A stretch of 64,000 nt of DNA from Ptychodera flava (GCF_041260155.1 NC_091931.1:26739654-26803653); one strand, 5' to 3'; shown: positions 1-12,734, counted from the first letter of the stretch. A program made the numbers and translations. Notes: generated by a model from the sequence alone, not told the origin.

Positions 1-51
1 GGAAAAATTGACAGTCCGAATATTTATCTCTAAGGCGCTACCTCCCGTTAA
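1..51 (-). repeat. Family B miniature element, partial (window edge)
   Basis: The first bases match the terminal part of the family B element seen whole at 36305-36659: the 'agtccgaatat' block followed by a degraded 'ggcgc..tacc' end. Only the end lies in the window. Confidence 0.5.
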
Positions 52-64
52 CAAATAAAAAAAT

Positions 65-277
65 AACACGATTGGAACTAATTTGGGATAATTAGATCTT
101 TATATTTTTTAAATTTCTCAAAAATGTTAGGTGCCCTATAGCTGAATGTCTCAATATTACAAATTACTCATAAAAACAAGTGTGTAACGTGAAAAGAAAA
201 GCAGATGAGCTTACATTTACAGATTTTTTAGACATTACTTCACCATCCAATTATCCAAAATTAGTTCCAATCGTGTT
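65..277 (+). mobile_element. Family A miniature inverted-repeat element, copy 1
   Basis: A 213-bp unit starting AACACGATTGGAACTAAT and ending with its inverse (TTAGTTCCAATCGTGTT). Terminal inverted repeats of about 28 bp surround an AT-rich centre with no coding capacity. Three more copies lie at 42321, 45640 and 46360. A 5-bp direct repeat, AAATA, flanks this copy if the element is taken to begin at ACACG. The superfamily is not assigned. Confidence 0.85.
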
Positions 278-2673
278 AAATATATGAAGAGGGACACCGA
301 GAAAGTGTCGTATTTTGCATTACCATGGCAAGACAAAACTGGCGTCGAGTGATTCTTTTTAGCAGAACTGATAAATTCTGTCAATGATTTCGTTGTATTA
401 ACGCACATAGTTAACGGAAATCTATCGGCTTGGACAAAACTTGATACAAATTTGATGATATCTTATTTGTTACTTAATAAACATCAAGAAGGAAAGTGTG
501 TGATTCTCTTTCTCAAACAAAAATTGACGAAAGCATGCCCGAGGACAGTCTATACTTCGCCTCATTGAAAATGTCGTGATTTACATAAAGGCAAAACAAA
601 AAATATAGTCCCCGGAATTTTCTAGCTCACCAACTGAGGTGGTAAGTGATTGTTTTGAAGAATCGTGCATAAATAATTTTTTAATGAAATTCGAAGTTAA
701 TAAAACAGATACACAAGTGCTGATATAAAAATTCATTATAAATGGTATAATTTACAATTTTTGACATTTTTAAGCATTTTCGCACTTCATCTGGTTTCAA
801 TAGTGGCCCACTCCCTAAACACATTCAGCTCCAAATAGTTTGAATCGAGCTCCTTTATTTTGTATAGTAATTAAAAGCCCGGCCTCTATAGAGGAAAACG
901 GAATAACAAATTGAGCACTTGGACACAAGTATTCAGCTTACACCCACTATAGAGATAGCCACGTTGATATCGATAACCTTAATTCAATTTACAACAATTA
1001 AATATAAGGTCATGTATAAAAAAGAAGAGTGTGACTCTGATTAAAGGTTTTTCAAAAACTTATTAGGCTCGGTCGGGGTTTTTTATTGTGGCAAAGTACA
1101 CTTTTTTCCCTTTCTTCATTCTTATGTCTTGCCATTGTTCAAAACACTATAGCTGTGAATAGTTCCACCATAACACATTTTCAAATTGGTCGTCGTACTA
1201 GATTGTCATATCACAACACAATACCAGTGTATGTATGTCCGTATGCCTGTATTTGAATGCCACCGAAGCTGAATTATCTCATCACATTTTGTTCATGGAA
1301 AATTAACCGTGTTCCAGATTAAAACAATGATTCATATATTAGTTTGATCCTGCATACATTTAAATAAAAATAAACACATGACTTTTGCTCTTTACCAACT
1401 ACTTTATTCGTCCGAACATAAACCAATGCTCGGGCATAAGCGCCTCTCCTTCTTTCAGAGGATCTGTGAAAATGCTGTGAATCTGTGTGTGCCAGTAAAG
1501 CCACACATATAGAATTCAAAAGTCGATGAGTATGGCTTGATCGATGGGACATGTTACGCTGCAGCCGACTGACTGACTGTGAATTTCAGAGATGTCGGAA
1601 CTGGCCCGTATTTGAAGGCGATGTCACCAGAACGACGCATCAACGGCTGTTGTGCTCTCGTGTGTGAAATTATGGAGAGCTATGATAGGGAGAAATTTTG
1701 TAATGAGAGGGGCGCAAGGGTAAGGAAATATAACAAATTATTTAAAGGTATACAGTCACCTGTAATCTAAATATGCCCATATATGGTCAAAGTGGCGTTC
1801 CTTGGTATTCAAAATGCCCATGTGAGGGCGCTTTTTTTAAAAAGCGGCCACCCGCTTAAAATCTGTGATTGGTTAGATTTTCTCTTTCCACGGTAATTGT
1901 GGCAAAATTGGATCAGGTGACACTATACCTTTAAGCCGGTATAATTACTCTTCAGACCAAATAAACTTGTACAATCATGGAATATGAAATTTGCTGTTTA
2001 TTCTTCTCAAACTTTATTTCCAACAGGTAGGCCTATTGTGTGGTTATGTCCACTTTACTAGGACAGGAACATAGAAAATTCACTAATTTCATGATTTGCC
2101 TTTTTTTAATTTTCGGGTCATTTTGGATTGAAATGAAAAAAAAATCAACAACTTTTCATTTTTATTATCATTTAAAGTTTGCAATGAAAGGGCTTCCAAA
2201 ATTCCTATTTCTTCTGATTTGTGGCTTGCCAATCTTATAACTGGCAGCAAACTATTGCAACTACCATATTGCATATTGCTTATTGCATACGAGTATTGGT
2301 GAGGCTTTGAAGAATTCCAACGTAAACTACATTCGTTTTTTTAATAGTTGTTATAGATTGCCTCAGCTTAAAGACGTGAAGAAACCAATCGAGACAACCG
2401 TAAACACATTTCCAGCTCTCGGACGATTTACTGTATTTTCAGAAAAGCCGGGGTGAAGTTCTTTGAAATAAAACAACGAAAACAAAATGGAAGTAAAGTC
2501 CGGTATTTTCAAAGGTTTAAAACAAATCGAAATGGACAAACGTAGAAACGCCGATTCTGGGGAATACTCCGTTTATATTTTCGGGCAAAGAGCAATTTAT
2601 TCAGTTTTTTCCTATTCACGACGGAGTACGTACCCTTTTTTACTTTTTATCCGTTAAATTTGATCAGTAATTT
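278..2673. other. Intergenic, nothing recognised
   Basis: AT-rich DNA. No exon with both splice sites, RNA gene or clear repeat was found. The short open frames here look random. Confidence 0.5.
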
Positions 2674-4370
2674 TTAGCTCACGTGTTCAAACACATGAGC
2701 TAATGTCGCAGCTATGTCTGTCTGTGTGTCTGTCTGTCTGTGTGTCTGTCTTTCTGTGTGCTCGTCAAAAAAGGCTCGCCAGATCAGAATCAAATGTGGT
2801 ACATAGATTCAGTTTGCAAATGGCAAGAACTGGTTAGTTTTTGGGGTTTGGCTTGCTTACTTTTTGCTCATTTGCATAATTAATTATTTTAGAAAAAACG
2901 GATATACATTGAGAACGACTGCACACAATTTTATGAGATTTACTACAAATGTTGATGACACCAAGATATATCAGCCGTGAAAGACATTAAGGGATGACAA
3001 TAAAGATAATGGATAATTTGCATATTTAATAAACTTTTCTCTAATTAGGGATATATATCTGAATTTACTCGATCAAAATTGACGAAACTTGGTATGCCTA
3101 TTGAAGATTATGATTTAACATTATTGAAAGGCATTTAGCATTTTTACATCAGCCAATTTCTAATTTCTATATTTAATAAACTTTCCTAATTAGGGATATG
3201 TATCTGAATTGACTTGACTAAAATTGATGAAACTTGCTGTTCACATTAAAGATGCAATGATATAACATTATTGAAAGTCATTAATTGTTTTTACTACAGC
3301 CAATTTCTTATTTGCAAATTTAATGAACTTTCCTAATTACAGATATATATCTGAATTTACTCGACCAAAGTTCGTGAAACTTGCTACGTACATTGAAGAT
3401 ACCATGATATAACATTATTGAAAGACATTAAAGAGTTTTACTTCAGCCAAATCCGTATTTGCATATTTAATGAACTTTCCTAATTAGGGATATATATCTG
3501 AATGGACTCGACCAAACTTGATGAATCTTGCTACATATATTGAAGATACTATAATACAACATTATTGAAAGTAATTAAGCATTTTTACTTCAGCCAATTC
3601 CTAATTTGCATATTGAATGAACTTTCCTAATTAGGGATATTTATCTGAATTGACTAGACCAAAGTTCACGAAACTTGCTATGTACATTAAATATACTATG
3701 ATACAACATTATTGAAAGTAATTAAGCATTTTTACTTTAGCCAATTCCTTATTTGCATATTTAATAAACTTACCAAATTAGGGATATTTATTAATATTGA
3801 CTAGACCAAAGTTGATGTAACTTGCTATGTGCATTAAAGATACTGTGATTCAACATTATTAAAAGTCATTTCACATTTTTACTTAAGCAAAGTCCTAATT
3901 TGCATATTCTATGAGAACATTTCAGTTAATCCCTAATTTGCATATTCAATGAACTTTCCTAATTAGGGATATATACTTGGATTTACTTGATCAAAGTTGG
4001 CAAAACATGCTATGTACATCGATGATTATACCAGGTTATAACAATATTGAAAGTCATTTCGTATTTTCATGTCAGCTTATTTATAATTTGCATATTTAAT
4101 GAGCTTTCGCAGTTTGGCATATATGGCTTGAAGGACTTGACCAAAGGGAATTTCACTTGCTATATAAAGTGGTGATACAATGATAGCAGTCAAAGAAATT
4201 AATTGTTTTTATTTCAGCTAATTACATATTTGAATACTTAATGACCTCTAGAATTAATCTGTGGTGAATATTGTTAATGATGTTGATCATAACACTTTCA
4301 ATGAAGTTGCAAACATGTGACAAAGGTTTAAATTTACACACAACTGCACTATATAATGAAACACGTGAGC
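2674..4370 (+). mobile_element. Non-autonomous element carrying a 147-bp tandem array
   Basis: It opens with an imperfect palindrome (TTAGCTCACGTGTTC, then its near-inverse, 2674-2703). A TGTC-rich simple repeat follows (about 2714-2760), then unique sequence, then tandem units. A matching 'acacgtgagc' near 4361-4370 may mark the other end. Terminal hairpin plus microsatellite plus central satellite-like array is the plan of the pearl-type elements of bivalves and of DINE-1/Helentron elements. That placement is inference from architecture only. No open frame of note lies inside. Confidence 0.6.
3043..4250 (+). repeat. Tandem array, about eight units of 147 bp
   Basis: The landmark 'aattagggatat' recurs at 3043, 3188, 3335, 3482, 3629, 3776 and 3961, with a degraded form near 4111. 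Four consecutive spacings are exactly 147 bp, the first is 145, and the seventh unit is longer by 38 bp owing to a small internal duplication. Each unit also carries 'catatttaatgaactttcct' and 'acattattgaaagt'. Units differ by scattered substitutions, so the array is not very young. Confidence 0.9.
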
Positions 4371-6760
4371 ATTTTCAGTTCATATCTGGTTTCATAGGGA
4401 TGCCATTTAGGTTGTTTGATCCATTGAAATGCAATGATCGAGTGCACAGTGCCAACTTCTCTTCTTTGCGCCCTGGATGTACCATATAAAGAGAGTGATT
4501 GAGTCTCCTTAAACCTAGTTCGAGGCTGAGATCCTGGTATTACACAAAATGTTGGGCTATTTGAGCTATGTGGTTGGGTTGAACTCAATGCAGGCACGTT
4601 ACACTAAAATAATCTGGAATTTAGGCGAATCTAGTTGTATGGCGTACATCCTACCGTGTAGACTCCAATATACGGTATTCGGCATTTAGATATAACTGAA
4701 ACGTCTTTCCCCAAAGTAATATTTCTCATCAAAGACAACATGCAAACCCCCTCATACTATACATTTTCAAGAAAAGACAACATGACAAGACTCAGAACCT
4801 AATGGGTGAATATTTTGGGTAAACTAACTTTTTTCACAGAAAAACTTATCAAAGTAAAAAACTCGACACTAGCTTATGAAATTTTATATCGCTTTGAAAC
4901 TACACCATATGATAAAAACACGTTTTTCTCACATATTATGCGTTATCTACTCTCTTTAAATGGAAACAATTGAAAAACTGGCATGAAAAACAGCGCTCAA
5001 ATCATGTTACGCGAGAGTGAAATCACTCTTGTTGCTAATGTAACTACCATCTTACCTGACACAAAATACCGTCATGTTGAATACTCTTTAACAGAACAAA
5101 CTGTTAAAATTTCACATTGTTTGAACTAGCAAATGTGGTTTTATACTCTTTTGCCGCTTTTGAAATGGTCAAAATTGATACTAAATGGTGATTAGCAAAC
5201 ATTTGTATAAATTTATGCTTCCTTCTCGCCTAATTTACGACTTTCATAGAAAAAGGGAAACCCATAAATAAATCAATATTGGGTTAACAAATTACTAAAA
5301 ATGGAATGAATTTTGCAGAAAAGTTATATTTAGCAAATTACGCCAAGTAACGTGCACCATCCACTTTAACTGTCATGTAAATAGAGTATTTTCAAATAAT
5401 ATTAGCTAAGTCAGGTGATATTTGCATGGGAAAGCTGTCGAAAACGACTATATTTTAAATTTCTTCCGCATGGACCCAATCGACCTAAAAGTCTCCAGCT
5501 GGTCGCCAGATAGGCTCTGACCCCGGGAGAGGGGTCGCGATGATAAAGTTTATTCTATCGGCACAGCAGAATAAATAGCACCCTTAAAGAAACAAAATCA
5601 GTACATGTGTGTCTGATGTAAGGAGACTGACGTTTCCTCGTCCTATGCTTCTGTAGTTATCTGTTGTTAACCTCCGTAGCCGACATAACAAATCTTATTT
5701 CAGAGTGTTACTATTTTGTTCAAGCTGTGAAAATCTAGGTTCAATGTTGAAGCAACTTGACATCCAATGACAATTCCCTGTAAAACATGTGATGTACACA
5801 TGTTTGTACAAATCTACGTGTCCACTAGAATGCTAATCAGACTTTAATGCCGAGAAAGAAAGATTATTCATTTCTCTCGTCTTTGATGTTTAGCGTAAGT
5901 GATGCGCAGAAGAGATGTTCTATGCTTCTCTTTCTTCTAGCCACAAATTTGAATGAAATTACCGTAATAGGCATTTTACACATGGTGCAAAATACTATTC
6001 TCATCTGATTTTTACTCTTTATCGATATAAAGAGAAAGCAGCTTCACGAATAGAGTCTGTTTGTGTCTAGTGCTTGTGATAAGATAATGTGAATCATTAA
6101 AAGTTTTGTTATCTGTTTATTGACTGGACTATGATTCGGGATTTTTTTATAAAGAAAAAAAATGACCTGACACACAGGTGTCGCCTGATGCGCGCAATGG
6201 CAAAAATGCATTTATGCATTATTTATCAGCCCAGGACTTACCTAAATAAAAATTCCGAAATCAAAGTAGAAATTCTATCCAAACTGACTGTAGGGACTTA
6301 TGTTATTGGGTTTTTTTTCTTTTTCACAAGAACAAGCGCCATAAGATTGTTTAACCAACGCTGAGAAAATTGCAATGCAGAGTGTTAAGCTTGAAGTCGA
6401 CCCTGACCCAGCATTTTTATGAGATAACACATAGCGACGCGTTCTGACTCTGATCGTTGGCTAATATTAGAATCTGACCTACAACAGGAGGGATACTCGT
6501 CAGAAAAGTCTAAGTGAACACATAACAGATTTTCCAAAAGAATACACTACAACAGGTCACACGCTAAATTCTACGTTGAATTTAACTCTTTTGCTACTTC
6601 TATTTTATAGTCAAACTGACAACAGAAATAACTGGCTGGCATACTTTTTAATGACTGGGCCCAAAAGCTCACCAGTGTTTAAAATTCAAAATGGGCGCGA
6701 TTCTTTTTTTCACTTAACACGGCTCGAAAATCCTACACACTGAGAAAAATTCTGAACTTC
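4371..6760. other. Intergenic, nothing recognised
   Basis: AT-rich sequence with homopolymer runs. No credible exon, RNA gene or repeat family member was found. Confidence 0.5.
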
Positions 6761-7084
6761 CGTTGTAGGCGCCTCGAAACTGAAAGACGTAAACATTTCC
6801 CAAACTTTGCTAAATGAAACTTTAAACCATTCCTTTTTTCAAAACACAGAATAATGATAATGGGTCGCCGTGCACATTTTTGTTCTAGGGACACAACTTA
6901 CCGAACATTTCCAGATATTTGATATTCAAAATGGCCGCCATCTTCGTGTTAACTCTTTGGGTAAGCTATCGATTTTCTCTAAAGTAAGACGGTCAAAAGT
7001 TCATTCACTCTAAGAGATTCGTCGTGATCCCCAACAAGCGAACAATATTTTGAAAATTTTAGAGTCTGAATATCTTTAACTGAT
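6761..7084 (-). mobile_element. Family B miniature element, copy 2
   Basis: Shares the family B blocks in order: 'gcgcctcgaaa.tgaaagac', 'attcaaaatggccgccatc', 'gtgttaactc', and a terminal 'agagtctgaatatct'. It is more diverged than the copies at 36305 and 41255, and its ends are decayed. Confidence 0.7.
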
Positions 7085-8614
7085 AATTTCAAAAGCTTAA
7101 TTTCCGTCTGCGCGCTTTTAAATCAGAGTACACTCAGTGTGACAGTTTTCGGACAGGGTAGAGAATTTCGCCCGGAGCCGTTTCATAAATGACGAGCACT
7201 ACGAAATTTCATTACCATACCCTTCGAAACTTTATTGTGTTTATCCTCAAACTGTTAACAGGACGGAAGTGGTATTTAGGGGGTCAAAGTTGCCAACTTG
7301 TTGACCCCATGTTGAGTGCGTAGTAATCGGACTGCTATCGCAGTAATCGGACGTCGTATTTTGAATCTGATTACAGGGGCTAAATATTGATATTTTGAAA
7401 TACAAACCCCCGATTTTCAGTTTCGATGTGTTTAGAAAACTGTTTGTAAAAATTTCGTGATAAATTAGTTATGTTCAATCCATGGACCACGCAACTATAT
7501 TTCGACGTGTATGGTGCCTACATATCGGACATGGGCTGTCTCTGTGTGTTGCTTTCGACACCTTGTATCGTACCGTGTGGCTAACTTCGCCGAGTGTGTA
7601 ACGTCCGAAATAGCTTCTACCGAAAAAAAACTATCCAAAACGGGACAGCAGCGTCACCTGACTTAATATGCTGTCACAGAACTTGTAAATTATCAATACA
7701 GAACGAAGTGAGTACAACGAACAGCATGTCATTAAATGTCCGAAAAGTGAGGTCGTCCGAAAACTGTCACACTGAGTGTACAAGAGCTTAACTCAGCTGG
7801 AAGAGACTAAAAGTCAGTACTGCTGAATATTTCATCAGAAAGAGTATATAGTTAGGTTACTACTAGGTATGCTACTTTAGGTTACTACTAGGTATGCTAC
7901 TTTATTTCGACAAAGTAGCATCGCAGTCAATTAACAGTACGGCTTTGAATATGATGGAGCGTTCAAAATTAACCTATCAAAGGGTTTGATATTGGTATTG
8001 ACATAATGATATTGCATCATGTCAGACACAATTACTTTTGAGATCACGATACAGCCTTGTCTCTGTGAACATAGGACGGCTAAGTGCAGAAACCGAACGA
8101 AAAAAATAGGTGAAATTTCATTGAATTTTGCTACAAGGCGTCGTATGTCTATTCACATTTTGTATTACACAAGGAACCTGTTGAAATGTAAGTGTCTGAC
8201 CGTAGATTTTTCTTCCTTGAAATATTTGAAAATTTTGTAATGTAACCCTATACCGGCATTATACATGAGCTTTCGTATTAGTGGTGTTTAACCCCTTAAC
8301 GTAACGATATCGATTTTACTCACGGTAATGGTATATCGCATCGTTAATGATAATAATATTACTTTTATTCTCATGTATATGTCAACTGAATACAATTATT
8401 GGTAAAGAAAACACTGCCATTTATAAGAAATCATTTCGCGAGAAAAGGACTGAAAAATAGTTGCCATAGGCACTAATCGAGTTCAGCCTCATACTCAGAA
8501 TTATCAGTCTACAGTATGTATTTAAATGGCGACTGTTCCATGATATCACAAAAAATAAAAATTACAAAAAAAATTGCAGCAAGCGAGAGGACACCGATAA
8601 GCTTATTGCTTACA
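7085..8614. other. Intergenic; one short direct duplication
   Basis: The only structure seen is a near-perfect tandem duplication of about 24 bp around 7854-7902 ('gttactactaggtatgctact'). No exon was recognised. Confidence 0.5.
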
Positions 8615-9126
8615 GTGAATTTCAAAATAGCTTGGAATTACAACGTGCTAGGGTGGTTAGAAAAACGTTTCTGGCGATAGAAAATAACGCCACCTACATT
8701 CATTATAAACGTTCTCCTTCGGTAAATTTTGCAATAATACCTAATAGAATGTTCACTGTGCCACAGTCAAAATCGTCAGTGTTGCCGCGCACCCATTGAA
8801 GACTCACCCGTTCACTGACTTTTTGAACATTCTTATATTGCCTTTATCACGTTTCCCGTCGATGAAACTGCACAGAACGCTAATGATAAGTTTTGGGGTT
8901 TTTTTTGGGGGGGGCACAATTTTACGGATCGGTACAATGATTTGCATTTCCTACACTGAACGTGTTCTCTACGTGAGAACAGTGGACGTCGTATTGGGTT
9001 AAATTGTTGCGAAATCTATCAAAGGAGAACGTTTGCAATGGATGCAGTTGGCGTTATTTTCTATCGCCAGAAACGTTTTTCTAATCACCCTAGCACGTTG
9101 TAATTCCAAGCTACTTTGAAATTCAC
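8615..9126. mobile_element. Foldback element F (long terminal inverted repeats)
   Basis: The left arm at 8615-8730 is matched, inverted, by 9009-9126 at roughly 90 percent identity; shared blocks include 'cttggaattacaacgtgcta' and 'tttctggcgatagaaaataa'. The arms enclose about 280 bp of unrelated sequence. No transposase is visible, so this is a non-autonomous foldback or MITE-like element. Confidence 0.85.
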
Positions 9127-9266
9127 TATAATTTGCCGGAGATCATAAATAATAAGAAATCAAAGAACAGGAGCATATCTGGCAAAGAGTGGTGTATATT
9201 ATAACGAGAACTACCACGGAAAGTTATGGTCAAAATGACAAAGCTACAAATCTAACAGATAAGTCT

Positions 9267-10140
9267 TCAATTCTTGTTTAAATCTATATCTCGTGGGAAT
9301 ATTTTTATATCGTCTGGAATATTGTTCCACACCAAAGAACCAGTAAATTTAATACAGATTGCCCTAAACTGTTTCGGCGTTCGGTGGACGGAGAACATTT
9401 TTATCTTTTGATCGAGTGCTATATGTATGATCAATTGCGGAGGAGTACGATTAGAAATACATGAGAAGTTCATCATGAAATATATAATAAAAATAATGGC
9501 GACCTGAAGCTTAAATTGTTTATACACATCAAGAATTTCAAGTTTCTTAAACAAAGGTGCAGTATGAGCATCATAACTATTGCCTGATATAATACGCACA
9601 ATTCATTTTAAATGCCAGAAATATAAAACCGAAGGCGATGTGAGGTAAAATAATGGTGTTATACAGCATAACTAAAAATTTTGGCGGACCATAAATTTCA
9701 ATTTATAAAACATACCAGTTAATCTACAGATTTTTTAATTCAAAACGAGCTGTTGCCAATGCAATTAGTTGGCCATTGTCACCCAAACAAAAGAGGTACA
9801 ATAAACTTCATTTAAGGTGATATCATTCAAATAAAGTGAAGCTTCGATTTTTCTATGATTTTTCTTGCCTCCAAGTACCATACAAAACTGTCTTCTCGAC
9901 AGTCATAGTTAATTTGCTACAGTCACACCAATTTACAACCTTCTGAAATTCCAAATTTACATCAGCAAGAGGAATGGTATTTGAACTGTTGTGGATAGAT
10001 GGGAACAGATTAGAATCATCGGCATAAAGCCTAAAATTGAAAATGGCAGAAGAGTTTGCTATGTCATCAATATAAATCAAAATCTGAAAGGCCAAGTATC
10101 TGCGATTCAATGTTGTCAATACTGACAATCTTGATTTCAA
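9267..10140 (-). pseudogene. Decayed non-LTR retrotransposon, reverse transcriptase fragment
   Basis: Read on the minus strand, the stretch from about 10140 down to 9860 encodes part of a LINE reverse transcriptase palm. It shows the catalytic pattern 'FRLYADDSNLF', preceded by 'LIYIDDIANSS' and followed by 'KVVNWCDCSKLTM.VEKT'. A second open piece from 9599 to 9267 matches the thumb and C-terminal region typical of CR1/Jockey-like LINEs ('HTAPLFKKLEIL', 'KFTGSLVWNNIPDDIK'). The pieces are in the right order but broken by stops and a frame change. The upstream palm, fingers and endonuclease are missing where family B element B3 begins. It is a dead relic; the clade is inferred from the motif style. 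Confidence 0.8.
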
Positions 10141-10473
10141 GGTTGTTCTCGCCTCGCAAATGAAAAACTTAAACTTTTGCTGAAACTTTCCTAAAACCAA
10201 ACTTTAGATCATTCTCTTTCAAAATCAAGAATAAAATTCGGGTGGTGTCACTATAGATTTACCGATATTTGAAATTCAAAATGGCCGCCATCCGTGTGTT
10301 ATCTATATGGGGGAAAATAAAATTCCCCGATTTTCACACAACTAAACCGGTGAAAATCTTTTTTACTCCATAAGCTTCAAAAAGAACCTCCAAAAGTGGT
10401 AGGTCAAAAGAATATCGTAAAACTTGAGATTTACAGTCGGAATATCTGTCCCCGAGGTGACATTCTACTTAAG
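10141..10473 (-). mobile_element. Family B miniature element, copy 3
   Basis: It carries 'aaacttaaacttttgctgaaac', 'ccgatatttgaaattcaaaa' plus 'tggccgccatc', and ends 'cgaggtgacattctacttaag'. It abuts the 5' side of the LINE fragment, so its insertion or a linked deletion removed the rest of the reverse transcriptase. Confidence 0.8.
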
Positions 10474-10639
10474 ACTCGTAAGATTGGTGAATTTGCATAG
10501 GCGATATCAACATTATTACCAATCGATGGCAAAAATAAATCACGAGCAGTGTTTAACCTAAGTCCCGTGGCTGACATTTTTCTGCGCTCGAAAGCCATAT
10601 CTTTACAATGCATAAGCACTGTCTAAAGGAGGTCTACAG

Positions 10640-10644
10640 CAGTT

Positions 10645-10680
<36 letters not shown>
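10640..10680 (+). repeat. (TTG)n microsatellite
   Basis: About a dozen TTG units, followed by a T-rich tract to about 10720. Confidence 0.9.
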
Positions 10681-10782
10681 GTTGTTTTTTTGTTTCGTTT
10701 TGTTTTTGTTTTCTTCAATTTATTCGTGCATAACTTTGAATGGAATTTCAGAGAAAAAAAATGACAAGTATTTTGACAATAC

Positions 10783-11038
10783 CTGCGTCAAACATTTCTG
10801 TTCTAGGCCGGGCGTCACTGTCGTCTGCCATTGTGTCGGGTACATGGGAAAAGATACCGTCGCTCATGACATCGTGGGAACGTGAATCCACGCCGAGGTC
10901 CTTGTCCATCACAATAGTGTAGTTATGGGGGTAGAAAGCTCGGTACATATCTTCTACAGTCTGAACTCCTACCATCTTCAGTGAATTATCAATAATCTTG
11001 AGTTTACGGAAAAGAGAGAAAAATGTCTGTACGTCCGC
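10783..11038 (-). CDS. Putative internal exon of an unrecognised gene
   Basis: Read on the minus strand, this 256-nt stretch is open for 85 codons from phase 0 and ends in phase 1. It begins just after an acceptor (…gtgctctag, with a good branch-point-like 'ctaac' upstream) and ends at GACGCAG|gtattg. The peptide starts ADVQTFFSLFRKLKIID, contains 'VEDMYRAFYPHNYTIVMDKD', and ends in an acidic stretch rich in D, S and R ('ADDSDARPRTEMFDA'). Its charged, balanced composition is unlike the repeat-derived frames nearby. No domain was recognised and no partner exon was found, so the gene it belongs to is unknown. It could be an isolated pseudo-exon. Confidence 0.45.
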
Positions 11039-11040
11039 CT

Positions 11041-11667
11041 AGAGCACATGCAAATTAACGGTTAGGACATTTGTAAAGCAACAAGAAGACTGTAACGATA
11101 ATTTCTTACGTACAACAATGCTTTTGGCGTTAATGCAGTGGAGACTACCAATGTTGGGTATACCGGGATAGGAATTTCCGAGTGTGTTGTTAAATGGCTG
11201 ATACATGCCTTCGCATAGTATTTTTGAGACTAGCAAACGCGTGTCAAGGTCTGTTACGCAGGAGGTCTCTCTCGGGTCAAAACAAAAACCACGTGTTTCC
11301 TAAAGCTGGGCTACTGGAACAGGGCAGGTCGAGACTGTTTTTCTTAATTTGTGTATGTACTCGTGTCAATGACCCAAGAAAAAGTGTCAAACATGACATA
11401 AATATCCAAATTCATCGGACTATATATTATTGTAGTAAATGTTTAGATTTAAAAGCTTTACGGAAATGAATGCCGAGTGACTGGTATCTAAACAGTTTCT
11501 CCACCTCGCAAACCGTTTGTCAATTTTTAACCGGTTTGTCTGTTGGTGTCTTTCAACTACAGTGGTACCCTCCCGTTTACATCGATAATTAAGCACGTTA
11601 ATACATCGATAATTAAGCATTCTCGTGACCGATATCTGTTGTCCCTCACTCACTGTCTATATCTGTG

Positions 11668-11673
<6 letters not shown>
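11041..11673. other. Nothing recognised
   Basis: If the exon at 10783-11038 is real, this is intron of that minus-strand gene. Nothing in it supports a further exon. Confidence 0.4.

Positions 11674-11757
<84 letters not shown>
11674..11757 (+). repeat. (CT)n microsatellite
   Basis: An uninterrupted 84-bp CT run. It produces serine/leucine or arginine/glutamate open frames on the two strands, which are artefacts. Confidence 0.98.
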
Positions 11758-11760
<3 letters not shown>

Positions 11761-12734
11761 CAGTTGCTGACCCTCCATCCATCGTTTCTTCAAGTCTTCG
11801 GCCTTCGCCACTGGGACGCACGAACTCGGGGTCGACAGACTAACCACGGCATACGCTAAGCACCACAGTGTGTACAACGACATAGTCAGGATACAGGAGT
11901 TGAAAAATAATCGAGTTCAGCCGAGTATAAGGCCGCTAGGGTTACGTCGACAGAGCCCGTGTCAGTGTAACTGGATAGTGATCGGCTAGGTATTATATTA
12001 CATCGCTGAACAATGAATTAATTTGTCACCTTCCACGACTTTAAAAGGGAAATCCCTCTCGAAGTCCGGGCTATAAGTCTAGACTTTTGCGATTACATAT
12101 GTGCGCTCGGTCATTACTCATGCTTGCTTATAATTTTAACTTTCACTGCACGTAGGCCTATACTTAGACTCGTAGCGCGTGAGATTGTGAGAGAGCGACG
12201 GAAAGACCGCGCGTGTAATGATGCAACAGATAAATGAGGAAGTATTATCCCATATGGAAATAAACTTGTTTCACTATTGCAAGACGACTGTATTCCATGG
12301 AAAATTACACTTGGTTTTAGGCAGTAGCGCCTTTCTAAGAGATTTCAAATTGTAGGAATGGCCCCTTTCTTTGGAAGATGGATGTCCCTAGTCTACCGCG
12401 TCAGTGATAAGAAAGTCCAAGTAGAAAGATAAGGGTCACTGAGCTCATTGATAAAATATGGAGTATATTTAGCTGCTGAAATAAAATGCTGAATTGGCAT
12501 TTTATTACTAGTTTCTCTATGGGAGAAAACATTTTTTTTCGAAGCTGAGTTCGACGACAATATTATCTCAGTGTTATTAGAATGAAACGACCGGACCACG
12601 AAAGTCGTTATGTGCAAGTAGTTCCTCAAAGGGAAAATAGAAATAAAATGGCCTTTGACTTAGGACAGTTTTTTCGATATAATTGTTTTCTTCCTCTGCC
12701 TAAGTTTATAGCAATGGTTGTTTTAGCGGTTTCA
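11758..12734. other. Intergenic, nothing recognised
   Basis: Unique-looking sequence with no supported exon, RNA gene or repeat. Confidence 0.45.

Noticed and set aside
3043..4250. CRISPR array as an explanation of the regular repeats
   Set aside because: Units are contiguous 147-bp tandem repeats without spacers, in eukaryotic DNA.
10679..10922. Plus-strand frames over 10679-10922
   Set aside because: They are antisense to the better-supported minus-strand exon and start in a T-rich tract.
11543..11883. Ser/Leu and Arg/Glu repeat proteins across the CT tract
   Set aside because: Translation of a dinucleotide microsatellite; the same applies to frames over the TA, TATG, TTTG and TC tracts.
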